Positions 1 to 6,142 of a stretch of DNA of 8,626 bases are shown here, in pieces. The stretch covers positions 1 to 8,626 of the forward strand of contig CAMCWS010000084.1 in the NCBI GenBank assembly GCA_945882755.1, in the 5' to 3' direction. A model generated the notes under the pieces. That model was not told where the DNA came from. It did not search any database and saw only the letters and a program-made list of their open reading frames with translations. This DNA comes from Bordetella parapertussis. GTDB taxonomy: Bacteria > Pseudomonadota > Gammaproteobacteria > Burkholderiales > Burkholderiaceae_C. Both the position numbers and the translations under genes were made by a program. Every line of letters begins with the position of its first letter. Positions within the stretch are counted from its first letter, which is position 1.

Positions 1-822
1 CATTACCCCCGTGTCTTGACCATCGCCGGATCTGATTCTGGCGGTGGAGCAGGCATACAAGCCGATTTGAAAACCTTTGCTGCGCTTGGCTGTTACGGCA
101 TGACCGCCATCACCGCTTTGACCGCGCAAAACACCATGGGTGTGCAAGCGATTCAATCCTTGCCTGCTGCATTTTTGAAAGCACAGCTGCAATCTGTATT
201 GGACGATATTGGGGTGGATGCAGTCAAAATTGGCATGCTGCATTCCCCCGAGGTAGTGGAGGTCGTGGCTTGGGCGATTGACCACTACCAACTCAAACGC
301 GTTGTGTTGGACCCGGTGATGGTTGCCACCAGCGGCGATAAATTGATCGCCGATGAAACTGTCGCTGTGTTGGTGAGCGCTTTGTTTCCTCGGGTTCAAC
401 TCATCACGCCCAATTTGGATGAGGCCGCTTTGCTCTTGGGCAGACCTGTGCCAAACGAGGCGGCTTTGTCTCTGGCCTGTGCTGACTTGCAGACCATGGG
501 CGCTGCATCGGTGTTGCTCAAAGGCGGACATCTGCAAGGTGAGGATGTCGTGGACGTTCTGTTGTTGGCTGACGCCAGCTCGCATACCCTGCGCAGCAAG
601 CGCATCAGCAGCCAAAATGTGCATGGCACCGGTTGCACCCTGTCTTCTGCGATTGCCAGTCACTGGGCGCTTGGGCTTGATTTGACAGAGGCTGTGGTGC
701 AGGCCCGCAGTTATATTTTGGCGGCCATCCAAGCGGGGGCAAGCGTGACCACGGGCCGAGGTCACGGCCCTTTGAACCATGGCTTTGCCCCTGAGACTAT
801 GCATGTGCTGCGTCACCCGTAG
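1..822 (+). CDS. thiD: Hydroxymethylpyrimidine/phosphomethylpyrimidine kinase ThiD (5'-partial)
   Basis: ThiD phosphorylates 4-amino-5-hydroxymethyl-2-methylpyrimidine (HMP) and then HMP phosphate to HMP pyrophosphate, the pyrimidine precursor of thiamine, in the cytoplasm. The frame is open from the first base of the window (HYPRVL before TIAGSDSGGGAGIQADLKT), so the true start lies upstream and only a few N-terminal residues are missing. Visible family marks are the N-terminal AGSDSGGGAGIQADLKTF segment that binds the pyrimidine, KIGML, LDPVM, ITPNLDEA, LLKGGH, and the catalytic/anion-hole motif HGTGCTLSSAIA near the C-terminus, followed by GRGHGPLNH. About 273 residues are present, the usual length for ThiD. 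The TTG at 16-18 would be a false start because the conserved strand begins before it. The gene converges on cytX and overlaps its 3' end by 26 bp. Both genes serve HMP salvage, which supports the call. Confidence 0.96.
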   Translation, partial: HYPRVLTIAGSDSGGGAGIQADLKTFAALGCYGMTAITALTAQNTMGVQAIQSLPAAFLKAQLQSVLDDIGVDAVKIGMLHSPEVVEVVAWAIDHYQLKRVVLDPVMVATSGDKLIADETVAVLVSALFPRVQLITPNLDEAALLLGRPVPNEAALSLACADLQTMGAASVLLKGGHLQGEDVVDVLLLADASSHTLRSKRISSQNVHGTGCTLSSAIASHWALGLDLTEAVVQARSYILAAIQAGASVTTGRGHGPLNHGFAPETMHVLRHP

Positions 823-2080
823 CTGGGTTTGGGCGGGTGAGCCAAGCCAAGCTCAGGCTAACGGCCAAACTGGGCAGAGCAGACCCCCACTGGGGCGTGA
901 ATTGCGCTGACAAATGGAACACAGCAATGCCAATCAGCCATATCAATGCAGGCAACAGGTAGATGCTGCGTGACGCACTGGAGGCAGGTGCTCTTCCAGC
1001 ACGACCCAAAATCACGCCGTACAGCGGAATAAAGACGGAGCTCAGCATCAGCAAAAACGGCTCTAGGCTGTGCATAGGTAAGACAATGGCCAGCAAGGTG
1101 CATCCCACTGCGATCAGCAATCCCCATTGTTTGATGCTCCAACGGCTGAATAAGCTGTGGCTATTGAGCGAGGCCGAATACACATCGCCATAAGCGTTGT
1201 CCAATTCGTCAATCAAAATCAAACCTAGCGCCAACAAACCGCCTTGTGCCAGTAACAAGGTGCTGACCAAGTTGATGTCTGGGGAGGAAACACTTACCAC
1301 CAGCACGCCAAGTGAGTAGCACCAGATATTGGCAAGCGCGTAACCCAGCCAAGTAGCAGACATGGCGGTGCGGCTGTTTTTGCCATGACGGGCATAGTCT
1401 GCGACCAAGGGCAACCACGAGACGGGCATGGCGATGACCAAATCGATGGCAGACAAAAACCCCATGCTGTTGTTGCCAGGTCTGTTCCAAAAAGCAGAAA
1501 CATCTTGGGTTTGCAAAACACCCAGAAATTGCCAAGTCAACCACGCCAGTGACATGACTACCAACGGTAAGCCAAACCTGCTCACAAAATTTCGCACCAA
1601 ACCCAGCATGGAACTTGCCATAAGCAAAGTCAAAATACTTCCCCAAAAAACCGTCGCCATGACCAAATAGTTGCCAGACCAAGCAAAGTGTTTCTCACCC
1701 ATGGCGAGGGTGCCCTCTCGCATGATGACCAACTCGAAAGATGTCCAACCCACCAATTGAATGACATTGAGAACAATAGGGAGTTTGGCAAAACCACTGC
1801 CATAGACCTGGTGCATCAAACCTGCACTCGACAGTCCTGTGTCGCAGCCCAATTTGGCCACCCATGCCACCAAACCCGAGCCAAGCAGCGAGCCCAAAAG
1901 AATCGCCAACAAGGCATCTTGTGTGCCCATGGCTGGAACCAAATAGGCACCAATCTGTATGACCAAAAGGCCCACGCCAAGGCTGAACCACAGAGAGGCG
2001 TGACTGAAGCCGGTGAAGACCCGCTCAGACGCCGCCACAGGGGCCAAGACAGAGTTAACAGAAGAATGATTGGACGCCAT
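797..2080 (-). CDS. cytX: Putative hydroxymethylpyrimidine permease CytX (NCS1 family)
   Basis: This is a polytopic inner-membrane transporter of the nucleobase:cation symporter-1 (cytosine/purine permease) family, 427 residues with about twelve hydrophobic segments. The N-terminal part, with GVGLLVIQIGAYLVPAMG, LLAILLGSLLGSGLVAW, a KLGCDTGLSSAGL loop and NVIQLVGWTSFELVIMREG, matches the CytX subgroup thought to import HMP rather than cytosine. That assignment is strongly supported by the TPP riboswitch directly upstream and by convergent thiD, whose product phosphorylates HMP. The substrate itself is inferred from context. The ATG at 2078-2080 has only a weak purine-rich Shine-Dalgarno (AAAGA, five bases upstream), and an upstream hairpin can cover it. 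The stop codon lies inside the thiD frame. No truncation or frameshift is seen. Confidence 0.9.
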   Translation of the reverse strand: MASNHSSVNSVLAPVAASERVFTGFSHASLWFSLGVGLLVIQIGAYLVPAMGTQDALLAILLGSLLGSGLVAWVAKLGCDTGLSSAGLMHQVYGSGFAKLPIVLNVIQLVGWTSFELVIMREGTLAMGEKHFAWSGNYLVMATVFWGSILTLLMASSMLGLVRNFVSRFGLPLVVMSLAWLTWQFLGVLQTQDVSAFWNRPGNNSMGFLSAIDLVIAMPVSWLPLVADYARHGKNSRTAMSATWLGYALANIWCYSLGVLVVSVSSPDINLVSTLLLAQGGLLALGLILIDELDNAYGDVYSASLNSHSLFSRWSIKQWGLLIAVGCTLLAIVLPMHSLEPFLLMLSSVFIPLYGVILGRAGRAPASSASRSIYLLPALIWLIGIAVFHLSAQFTPQWGSALPSLAVSLSLAWLTRPNPATGDAAHA

Positions 2081-2101
2081 TGATGTCTTTCAAAAAATGG
2101 C
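2076..2101 (-). promoter_or_regulatory. Candidate start-codon-sequestering hairpin (riboswitch expression platform)
   Basis: On the minus strand GCCAUU (2101-2096) is perfectly complementary to AAUGGC (2081-2076), which contains the cytX AUG. A flanking U-G wobble (2102/2075) could extend it. The 14-nt loop contains the weak Shine-Dalgarno AAAGA. This six-base-pair stem would hide the start codon and fits a translational expression platform for the TPP riboswitch. How P1 formation would switch it is not resolved. The P1 3' strand CGGC can alternatively pair with GCCG at 2109-2106, but that pairing does not overlap the hairpin stem. Confidence 0.45.
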
Positions 2102-2120
2102 AGTTCGGCGCGGTAGTTTC

Positions 2121-2213
2121 AGCCGTGCTTCCCTGCGCGAGGATTACCTCATCAGGTTCAAAGGGACTTTCTCAGCCTTGGTCTTGGAAAAAACCTCAGC
2201 ACCCCTAGCGGCT
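2121..2213 (-). promoter_or_regulatory. TPP riboswitch (THI element) upstream of cytX
   Basis: Read on the minus strand, the leader carries the conserved THI-box blocks in order: CUAGGGGUGCU (complement of 2198-2208), GGCUGAGAAA (around 2168-2177), CCCUUUGAACCUGAU (complement of 2151-2165), GGUAAUCC and CGCGCAGGGAAGC (complement of 2127-2139). Helix P1 can be drawn as AGCCG (2213-2209) with CGGCU (2125-2121). The CUGAGA and ACCUGAU blocks form the pyrimidine-binding pocket in known TPP aptamers. The aptamer ends about 40 nt before the cytX start codon. In this family thiamine pyrophosphate binding lowers expression of thiamine synthesis or uptake genes, so cytX is expected to be repressed when TPP is plentiful. 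Confidence 0.95.
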
Positions 2214-2234
2214 TGTTGTTAGCAAGTGATGGGC

Positions 2235-2240
2235 ATTATG
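2235..2240 (-). promoter_or_regulatory. Candidate -10 element for cytX
   Basis: The minus strand reads CATAAT, a five-of-six match to the sigma-70 -10 consensus, about 22 bp before the 5' side of riboswitch helix P1. That is a sensible distance for a transcript beginning just ahead of the aptamer. No good -35 hexamer is visible at 16-18 bp spacing, so this is tentative. Confidence 0.3.
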
Positions 2241-2299
2241 CACCTAGCGTTGTTTTGCATTGCCGAGAAAGAATGATTTAGGGGTACTAAGAGGGTAAA

Positions 2300-2332
2300 T
2301 TTTGATCATCGGTATGTTGAATGTGATCAAAA
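2300..2332. promoter_or_regulatory. Inverted repeat / FNR-type candidate operator upstream of the caspase cassette
   Basis: TTTTGATCA (2300-2308) and TGATCAAAA (2324-2332) are perfect 9-bp inverted arms separated by 15 bp. The two inner TGATCA palindromes are 21 bp apart, two helical turns on the same DNA face. The right part also contains TTGAATGTGATCAA (2317-2330), one mismatch from the FNR-family consensus TTGAT-N4-ATCAA. The site lies about 100 bp upstream of the lipoprotein start and about 60 bp upstream of the candidate cytX -10, so it could act on either divergent unit. The rest of the intergenic DNA is AT-rich with several possible -10 elements (for example AAGAAT at 2357-2362 and TAAAAT at 2390-2395). 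None has a convincing -35. Confidence 0.4.
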
Positions 2333-2421
2333 ACGCTTTAACGGCAAGAACTTCCGAAGAATTTCTTATGTGAATTCCACTTTCACTTTTAAAATGCTAA
2401 TTAACAAAAATGCTTTTATTA

Positions 2422-2425
2422 AAGG
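2422..2425 (+). promoter_or_regulatory. Shine-Dalgarno that fixes the lipoprotein start
   Basis: AAGG within AAAGGTAG lies seven bases before the ATG at 2433. That spacing is ideal, and the resulting protein starts directly with a lipoprotein signal peptide. The in-frame GTG at 2370 has no comparable site and would put 21 extra residues before the signal peptide. Confidence 0.75.
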
Positions 2426-2432
2426 TAGTTTT

Positions 2433-3236
2433 ATGGAAAAGTTCAAATATATTAATTATTCTTTGGTGTTTGCAATCGTGGTTTTGGGGGGATGTGCAAC
2501 CAAACCCAGCGCATTAGAAGAGCAAATGCAGCAGAAAGAAGAGTTGAGAAAGCAACAAGATGCTGAAATTCAACAAAAAATTGAAGAACTGACTGCCACT
2601 TTGGACGAGCAAAGCGAAAAACTGAAAGCGTTTGAAACCTTGGTTGAGGCCAAGCCCTTGGTGGACCGTCGCTCACAGGACAAACAAGATGAAGCAGAAC
2701 GTGAATCAGAGGGCCAAAAAGCGGTGCAGAGCACGATCAGCAAAGTGCCTGCATGGTTTCTGAACACCGAGTCTTCCCCTGACTTCATTTACGCCAACGC
2801 TACTGAAAATTCAGCTGATCTTCAACTCTCCATTGATATGGCGATGTTGTCCGGCAAGCGCCAACTCGTCCAGATTCTTGGCGAAATGGTTTCATCCCGC
2901 ATGACAGACTTTGCAGCTCAAAGCGGTAATACACAAGATGGCGCTGTGATCAAAGAGGTCGAGCGAGTGACCAAAAGTGTGGTGGCCGATGTCCAGTTGG
3001 GCGGCTACCAAAGAGAAAAAATTGAAGTGCTCCCCAACGGCAAAACTTTTCGTGCCTATGTTCGTCTGAGCTATTCCACAGCGGATTTGAAGCGCATCAT
3101 GGCCAAGGAAATGCAAAAGACCGAGGCGCTCAATACCAAGATTCGCCGTACCAAGGCCTTTGAAGAGCTGGAAAAAGAGATTGAATTGTCCAGAGATTTA
3201 AAAACCAAAAATCGCTCACGCCAAGACGCAGACTAA
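2433..3236 (+). CDS. LPP20-type coiled-coil outer-membrane lipoprotein
   Basis: A 267-residue exported lipoprotein. Residues 1-20 are a signal peptide ending in the lipobox LGGC, with the lipidated cysteine at 21. Residues A22-T23 lack the Asp that retains lipoproteins in the inner membrane, so outer-membrane sorting is expected. Residues about 27-72 are a Glu/Gln/Lys-rich heptad-like coiled coil. Residues about 105-220, from VPAWFLN through YANATENSADLQLSIDMAML, GGYQREKIEVLPNGKTFRAYVRLSY, resemble LPP20/FlgP-like lipoproteins: PxW start, aromatic-ANAT turn, long helix and closing beta hairpin. The last 40 residues are again charged helix. It is the first gene of a four-gene cassette, 37 bp before the next start. 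The first 50 bp of the gene are AT-rich, unlike the rest. The biochemical function is unknown; a structural or adaptor role in the envelope is inference. Confidence 0.8.
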   Translation: MEKFKYINYSLVFAIVVLGGCATKPSALEEQMQQKEELRKQQDAEIQQKIEELTATLDEQSEKLKAFETLVEAKPLVDRRSQDKQDEAERESEGQKAVQSTISKVPAWFLNTESSPDFIYANATENSADLQLSIDMAMLSGKRQLVQILGEMVSSRMTDFAAQSGNTQDGAVIKEVERVTKSVVADVQLGGYQREKIEVLPNGKTFRAYVRLSYSTADLKRIMAKEMQKTEALNTKIRRTKAFEELEKEIELSRDLKTKNRSRQDAD

Positions 3237-3273
3237 TTTGCGTGAAGGGGTGGCCTAACCGTAAGGGTGATGT

Positions 3274-4053
3274 ATGAAGTTGGCAGTGTTAGCAGTGTCT
3301 TTGCTTGTGGCGGTGATTGCGACGGTCGGGTCGTTGCTGTCGCAAGCATCGCGGTCCAGCGTTGCCTCCGAGATCTTGGTGCTCGAACTCAGTCAAAAAA
3401 TTCAAGAACAAGATGCCAAGTTAAGCCAAACCGAGGAGGCGTTGCGACAGCTTCAAGGCGATACATCAGGGCTTCTTTCGACTGCGTCTGAAGGGTCTCG
3501 CCATCTTTCACGGGTCGGTAATTTGCAGACCAAAATGCAGCGAGTCGACAGCGAAGACCATCGCCTTGGCTTGCTCCACGATCAGTTGGTGAAAGAGCAA
3601 GAGCGGCTTGACGTTTGGCAAAAGGAATCAGATTTGACTAAACACCGGCTGGACCAAGATGAAAAGGTCTTGGGTCTGGAAGTCATGGCCAAGGCTGTAG
3701 ACGACAGGCAGCTCACCAAACCCCAAGCGCCTCAGCTCACGGCCGTGGTTACGCCCAAGGCCCACAAGCTGGCGGTGGATTTACACGGTGAAACGCCTTT
3801 CGAGTTTCCTCAAGCCACAGTTCATACCGCGCCAGATTACTCTTCCTTACAAGACCGACATACGCAGCTTCAAGCTGAGCGAAAACAATGGGCTTTGGAC
3901 AAGCAGGCCTTGTTGCAAGCCAAGTCGCTGCTAAAAAGCCAGTTAGCCAAATACAACAATGAGTTTCGCCAGGCAACAAGGAACCGTGAAAAACTCGAAG
4001 CCGAAGTCAGAGCCTTGAAAAACCAAGGCTTGGCTTTGAGAGCAAAGTCATGA
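3274..4053 (+). CDS. Single-pass membrane coiled-coil protein, unknown family
   Basis: 259 residues that I do not recognise as a named family. Residues 3-23 form one strongly hydrophobic helix (LAVLAVSLLVAVIATVGSLL) without a clear signal-peptidase site, so an inner-membrane anchor with the rest in the periplasm is likely. Three helical, Gln/Glu/Lys/Leu-rich coiled-coil stretches follow: about 33-62, 84-140 and 192-256. A proline-containing, probably extended linker lies at about 148-190. There are no cysteines and no catalytic motif. A good Shine-Dalgarno (AAGGGTGA, 3263-3270) lies just before ATG 3274. The stop overlaps the start of the caspase gene (ATGA at 4050-4053), so translation of the two is probably coupled. 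It could be a scaffold bridging the inner membrane to the coiled-coil lipoprotein encoded upstream; this is inferred only from shape and linkage. Confidence 0.7.
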   Translation: MKLAVLAVSLLVAVIATVGSLLSQASRSSVASEILVLELSQKIQEQDAKLSQTEEALRQLQGDTSGLLSTASEGSRHLSRVGNLQTKMQRVDSEDHRLGLLHDQLVKEQERLDVWQKESDLTKHRLDQDEKVLGLEVMAKAVDDRQLTKPQAPQLTAVVTPKAHKLAVDLHGETPFEFPQATVHTAPDYSSLQDRHTQLQAERKQWALDKQALLQAKSLLKSQLAKYNNEFRQATRNREKLEAEVRALKNQGLALRAKS

Positions 4054-5309
4054 TTCGCTTTCCTTGGATGTGGCTTGCAAGCTTGGGCTTGGGCTTTGTT
4101 TCGTTGGCGTGGGCACAAGACACTTTGCCCACTTGCAGGGGAACCGACGTCAGCAGATGGCACAGCTGCCGTGGCGTTTTGGATGAAGCAGAGTTTTCCT
4201 ATGCAGGCGACTTTCGAAACGGCAAGTTTGAAGGCAGGGGAATTCTTGAATTCACCGGTGAGAAATACCAAGGCGACTACTACCAAGGCGAATTCAAATC
4301 GGGCTTAAAGCACGGGTTTGGCGTTTATTTTTTCTCCAATGGCGAAAAATATGCGGGGCATTATGTGAACGGTATGCGCCATGGTTTTGGCACCTACACC
4401 TTCAATAATGGACGTGCGCCGCTTTCGGGTATGTGGTCTAACAACCAGTGGAGTGGAAAAGTCTCCCCGGGTAGCGAAGAACGGGCAGAGCAAAAAAAAA
4501 ACAGTAAACCCCTAGCGCTTGAGTCAACTGCTTCTGAGATGAAGCCCCGTGGCAACAGCATGACCACCCCTGATATGGCGGTGTTGATCATTGGCATAGA
4601 GACTTACCAAGGTTTGAACAAGGCGCTTTATGCCGCCAATGACGCCAATTTATTCCATGACTTGATGCGCGACGGTATGGGTGTTCCACCCGAGAACATC
4701 AAGCTATTGAGCAATCACAAAGCCACGCGCAGCGATATTTTGTCTGCCCTGAAATTTTGGTTGCCTGAGCAGGTCAAGGCGGGCAAGACCCATGTGTATA
4801 TTTTGTTCAGTGGGCATGGCTTGACCTCTGACGAGGACGCCCAAAAATACTGGTTACCCTTTGATGTCAAGAAAGAATTGTTGGCAGAAACTGCGGTCAG
4901 CGAAAAATGGGCACTGGCCGAGTTGCAAAAATTACAAGCCAAATCCATCACGATTTTTCTAGACAGTTGTTACAGCGGTTTGGCGCGAAAAGGCGAGTCA
5001 CTCGACCCCCAAGCGCGTGGCATCCAGTTGAAATCGGCGGTATCCCCAATGCCGTCCAACTTCACCATGATCAGCGCTTCAGCTGCCAACCAAACCGCGT
5101 TGGCTTCCGACGACTTTAAGCAAGGCATCTTCAGTTATTTCTTGGTCAGAGGCCTTGCGGGTCAAGCAGATACCGATGGCAATCAACATGTTAGCCAAGG
5201 TGAATTGATAGATTACCTGTCGCAAAGGGTAGACAAAAAAGCCATGTCCATGAACCGACGACAGCAACCGCAGTTGATGGGGGATAGACAAAAGGCGGTC
5301 TTCCCATGA
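4050..5309 (+). CDS. Exported MORN-repeat caspase-like protein (peptidase C14)
   Basis: 419 residues. Residues 1-22 are a signal peptide (positive start, hydrophobic core, AWA before QD), which predicts a periplasmic or secreted protein. The mature N-terminus has a Cys pair (C29, C40) that could form a disulfide. Residues 51-121 hold three MORN repeats beginning at Y51, Y78 and Y101, with YxG...NG...G.G signatures and a degenerate fourth near 124-137. A lysine-rich linker (about 138-172) leads to the caspase domain (about 175-395). It starts with MAVLIIGIETY and has the helix ALYAANDANLFHDLM, the catalytic His in SGHG (H256) and the catalytic Cys in LDSCYSG (C307). Near the end D374-E385 (DTDGNQHVSQGE) matches an EF-hand-type calcium loop. 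The dyad is intact, so a cysteine protease is expected; the substrate is unknown. The gene overlaps both neighbours by ATGA junctions. Confidence 0.92.
   Translation: MIRFPWMWLASLGLGFVSLAWAQDTLPTCRGTDVSRWHSCRGVLDEAEFSYAGDFRNGKFEGRGILEFTGEKYQGDYYQGEFKSGLKHGFGVYFFSNGEKYAGHYVNGMRHGFGTYTFNNGRAPLSGMWSNNQWSGKVSPGSEERAEQKKNSKPLALESTASEMKPRGNSMTTPDMAVLIIGIETYQGLNKALYAANDANLFHDLMRDGMGVPPENIKLLSNHKATRSDILSALKFWLPEQVKAGKTHVYILFSGHGLTSDEDAQKYWLPFDVKKELLAETAVSEKWALAELQKLQAKSITIFLDSCYSGLARKGESLDPQARGIQLKSAVSPMPSNFTMISASAANQTALASDDFKQGIFSYFLVRGLAGQADTDGNQHVSQGELIDYLSQRVDKKAMSMNRRQQPQLMGDRQKAVFP
4492..4501 (+). repeat. A10 homopolymer between MORN and caspase modules
   Basis: Ten consecutive adenines form codons CAA AAA AAA AAC (Q148-N151) in the linker of the caspase gene. 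With one extra A the frame meets TAA at 4505-4507; with one fewer A it meets TAG at 4513-4515. Slippage in either direction would therefore yield an exported MORN-only protein of about 152-154 residues without the protease. Such tracts are known sites of replication or RNA-polymerase slippage; whether this one slips is not known. Confidence 0.85.
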
Positions 5310-6142
5310 GGCTGGCCAGCAGTTGCGTCTTGGTTGGTTTGGCCAAGATTGCCTGCTTGTTTCTTGCACTGTCGCAAGGCTTGGTTCATGCGGTGGTGCT
5401 TGACACCCAAGGTGAATACCATTTCGGCCCTGAAACCTCCCGCAATCAGGCTTGTCACTTGGCAGCCGAGCGAGCCAAAGTCAATGCGTTGAGCTTGGTC
5501 GTGGGTGAGCACATCAGCTCGGAAGAAAAACTCACCTGCCAGCAAAGCGCGGGGCGTGACAGCACAGCTTCGTGCGAGATGAACAAAAACACCTGGGTCT
5601 TTTTGGATGGCAATATCCGCACCGCTGAAAAAGTGTCTGAGACTGTGAAGGTGCTTGACGGGGCTAGTGTGTGCAAAGTGACCATGGTGGTGGACATTGC
5701 CAACCCCAAGACCAAGACCAACGCCTATTTTGATATCAAGGTCACACTCAATAAGAAAAATTTCCGCGAGGGTGAAGCCATCCAAATTGAATTGCAGCCC
5801 AGTGCGCCTATGTACGTCAGCATTTTTGCTTGGTATCCCCATTTAGACGGGGAAAACATGGTTCAAATATTTCCCAATCACTTTGACACCAAAAACCACA
5901 TATCTGCATTCACCCGTATCCCCAGTCATCAGGCCAAGCAGTCGTATGTCTTAGAGTCTTTTTGGCAGCCGTCCTACCCCAATAGCAAAGAGGTGGTGGA
6001 TGAATGGCTGATCGTGGTGGGCACACTCAAACCCGTTGCTTGGCAATCCAATTACAACCTGCAGGGTTTCAAAGAGAAGCTGTCTGAAATCCCCATGAAC
6101 GAGCGACGGGTGGTAAGGAAAAACTATTTTCAGCTGCGCTAG
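5306..6142 (+). CDS. Exported DUF4384 protein with FlgT_N-like N-terminal half
   Basis: 278 residues. Residues 1-29 form a signal peptide with a likely cut after VHA, so the protein is periplasmic or surface-associated. Residues about 38-131 (GEYHFGPETSRNQA.HLAAERAKVNALSLVVGEHISSEE, then a beta-rich WVFLDGNIRTAEKV...KVTMVVDI) follow the helix-then-strands pattern of FlgT_N/LPP20-like envelope domains; this resemblance is by eye. The mature part has four cysteines (C50, C78, C90, C123), enough for two disulfides. Residues about 142-240 match DUF4384: FREGEAIQIELQPSAPMYVSIFAW, then a VQIFPN turn and a closing WLIVVGT strand. DUF4384 domains often accompany caspase-like or kinase proteins in bacteria. 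The start ATG overlaps the caspase stop (ATGA, 5306-5309), with AAAGG ten bases upstream, and the stop TAG is shared as CTAG with the convergent reductase gene. Confidence 0.85.
   Translation: MRLASSCVLVGLAKIACLFLALSQGLVHAVVLDTQGEYHFGPETSRNQACHLAAERAKVNALSLVVGEHISSEEKLTCQQSAGRDSTASCEMNKNTWVFLDGNIRTAEKVSETVKVLDGASVCKVTMVVDIANPKTKTNAYFDIKVTLNKKNFREGEAIQIELQPSAPMYVSIFAWYPHLDGENMVQIFPNHFDTKNHISAFTRIPSHQAKQSYVLESFWQPSYPNSKEVVDEWLIVVGTLKPVAWQSNYNLQGFKEKLSEIPMNERRVVRKNYFQLR

Noticed and set aside
753..770. GGGCCG/CGGCCC hairpin near the end of thiD, considered as a terminator for cytX or thiD
   Set aside because: It lies within the conserved GRGHGPLNH coding segment of ThiD, has no proper U-run on either strand, and is explained by codon usage.
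2370..2432. In-frame GTG start giving a 288-residue lipoprotein precursor
   Set aside because: No Shine-Dalgarno precedes it, and it would put 21 polar/basic residues before a textbook lipoprotein signal peptide. The ATG at 2433 has AAAGG seven bases upstream.
2281..2480. AT-rich stretch at the front of the cassette as a sign of horizontal transfer
   Set aside because: The richness is confined to the intergenic region and signal-peptide codons; the following genes look like their neighbours in composition. No insertion sequence, direct repeat or tRNA attachment site is visible at either border.
3267..3491. Open frame of 74 codons overlapping the start of the coiled-coil gene
   Set aside because: It starts within the Shine-Dalgarno of the real gene, in another frame, and encodes no recognisable feature.
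4050..5309. Known defence roles for bacterial caspases (gasdermin partner, CRISPR-associated craspase)
   Set aside because: No gasdermin-like, Cas, NLR/STAND or sensor gene is nearby, there is no CRISPR array, and the caspase has a signal peptide, unlike those cytoplasmic systems.
5213..5842. 209-codon open frame on the minus strand across the caspase/DUF4384 junction
   Set aside because: It is antisense to two well-supported genes with clear domains, and its translation shows no recognisable domain or signal. It is best explained as a shadow frame.
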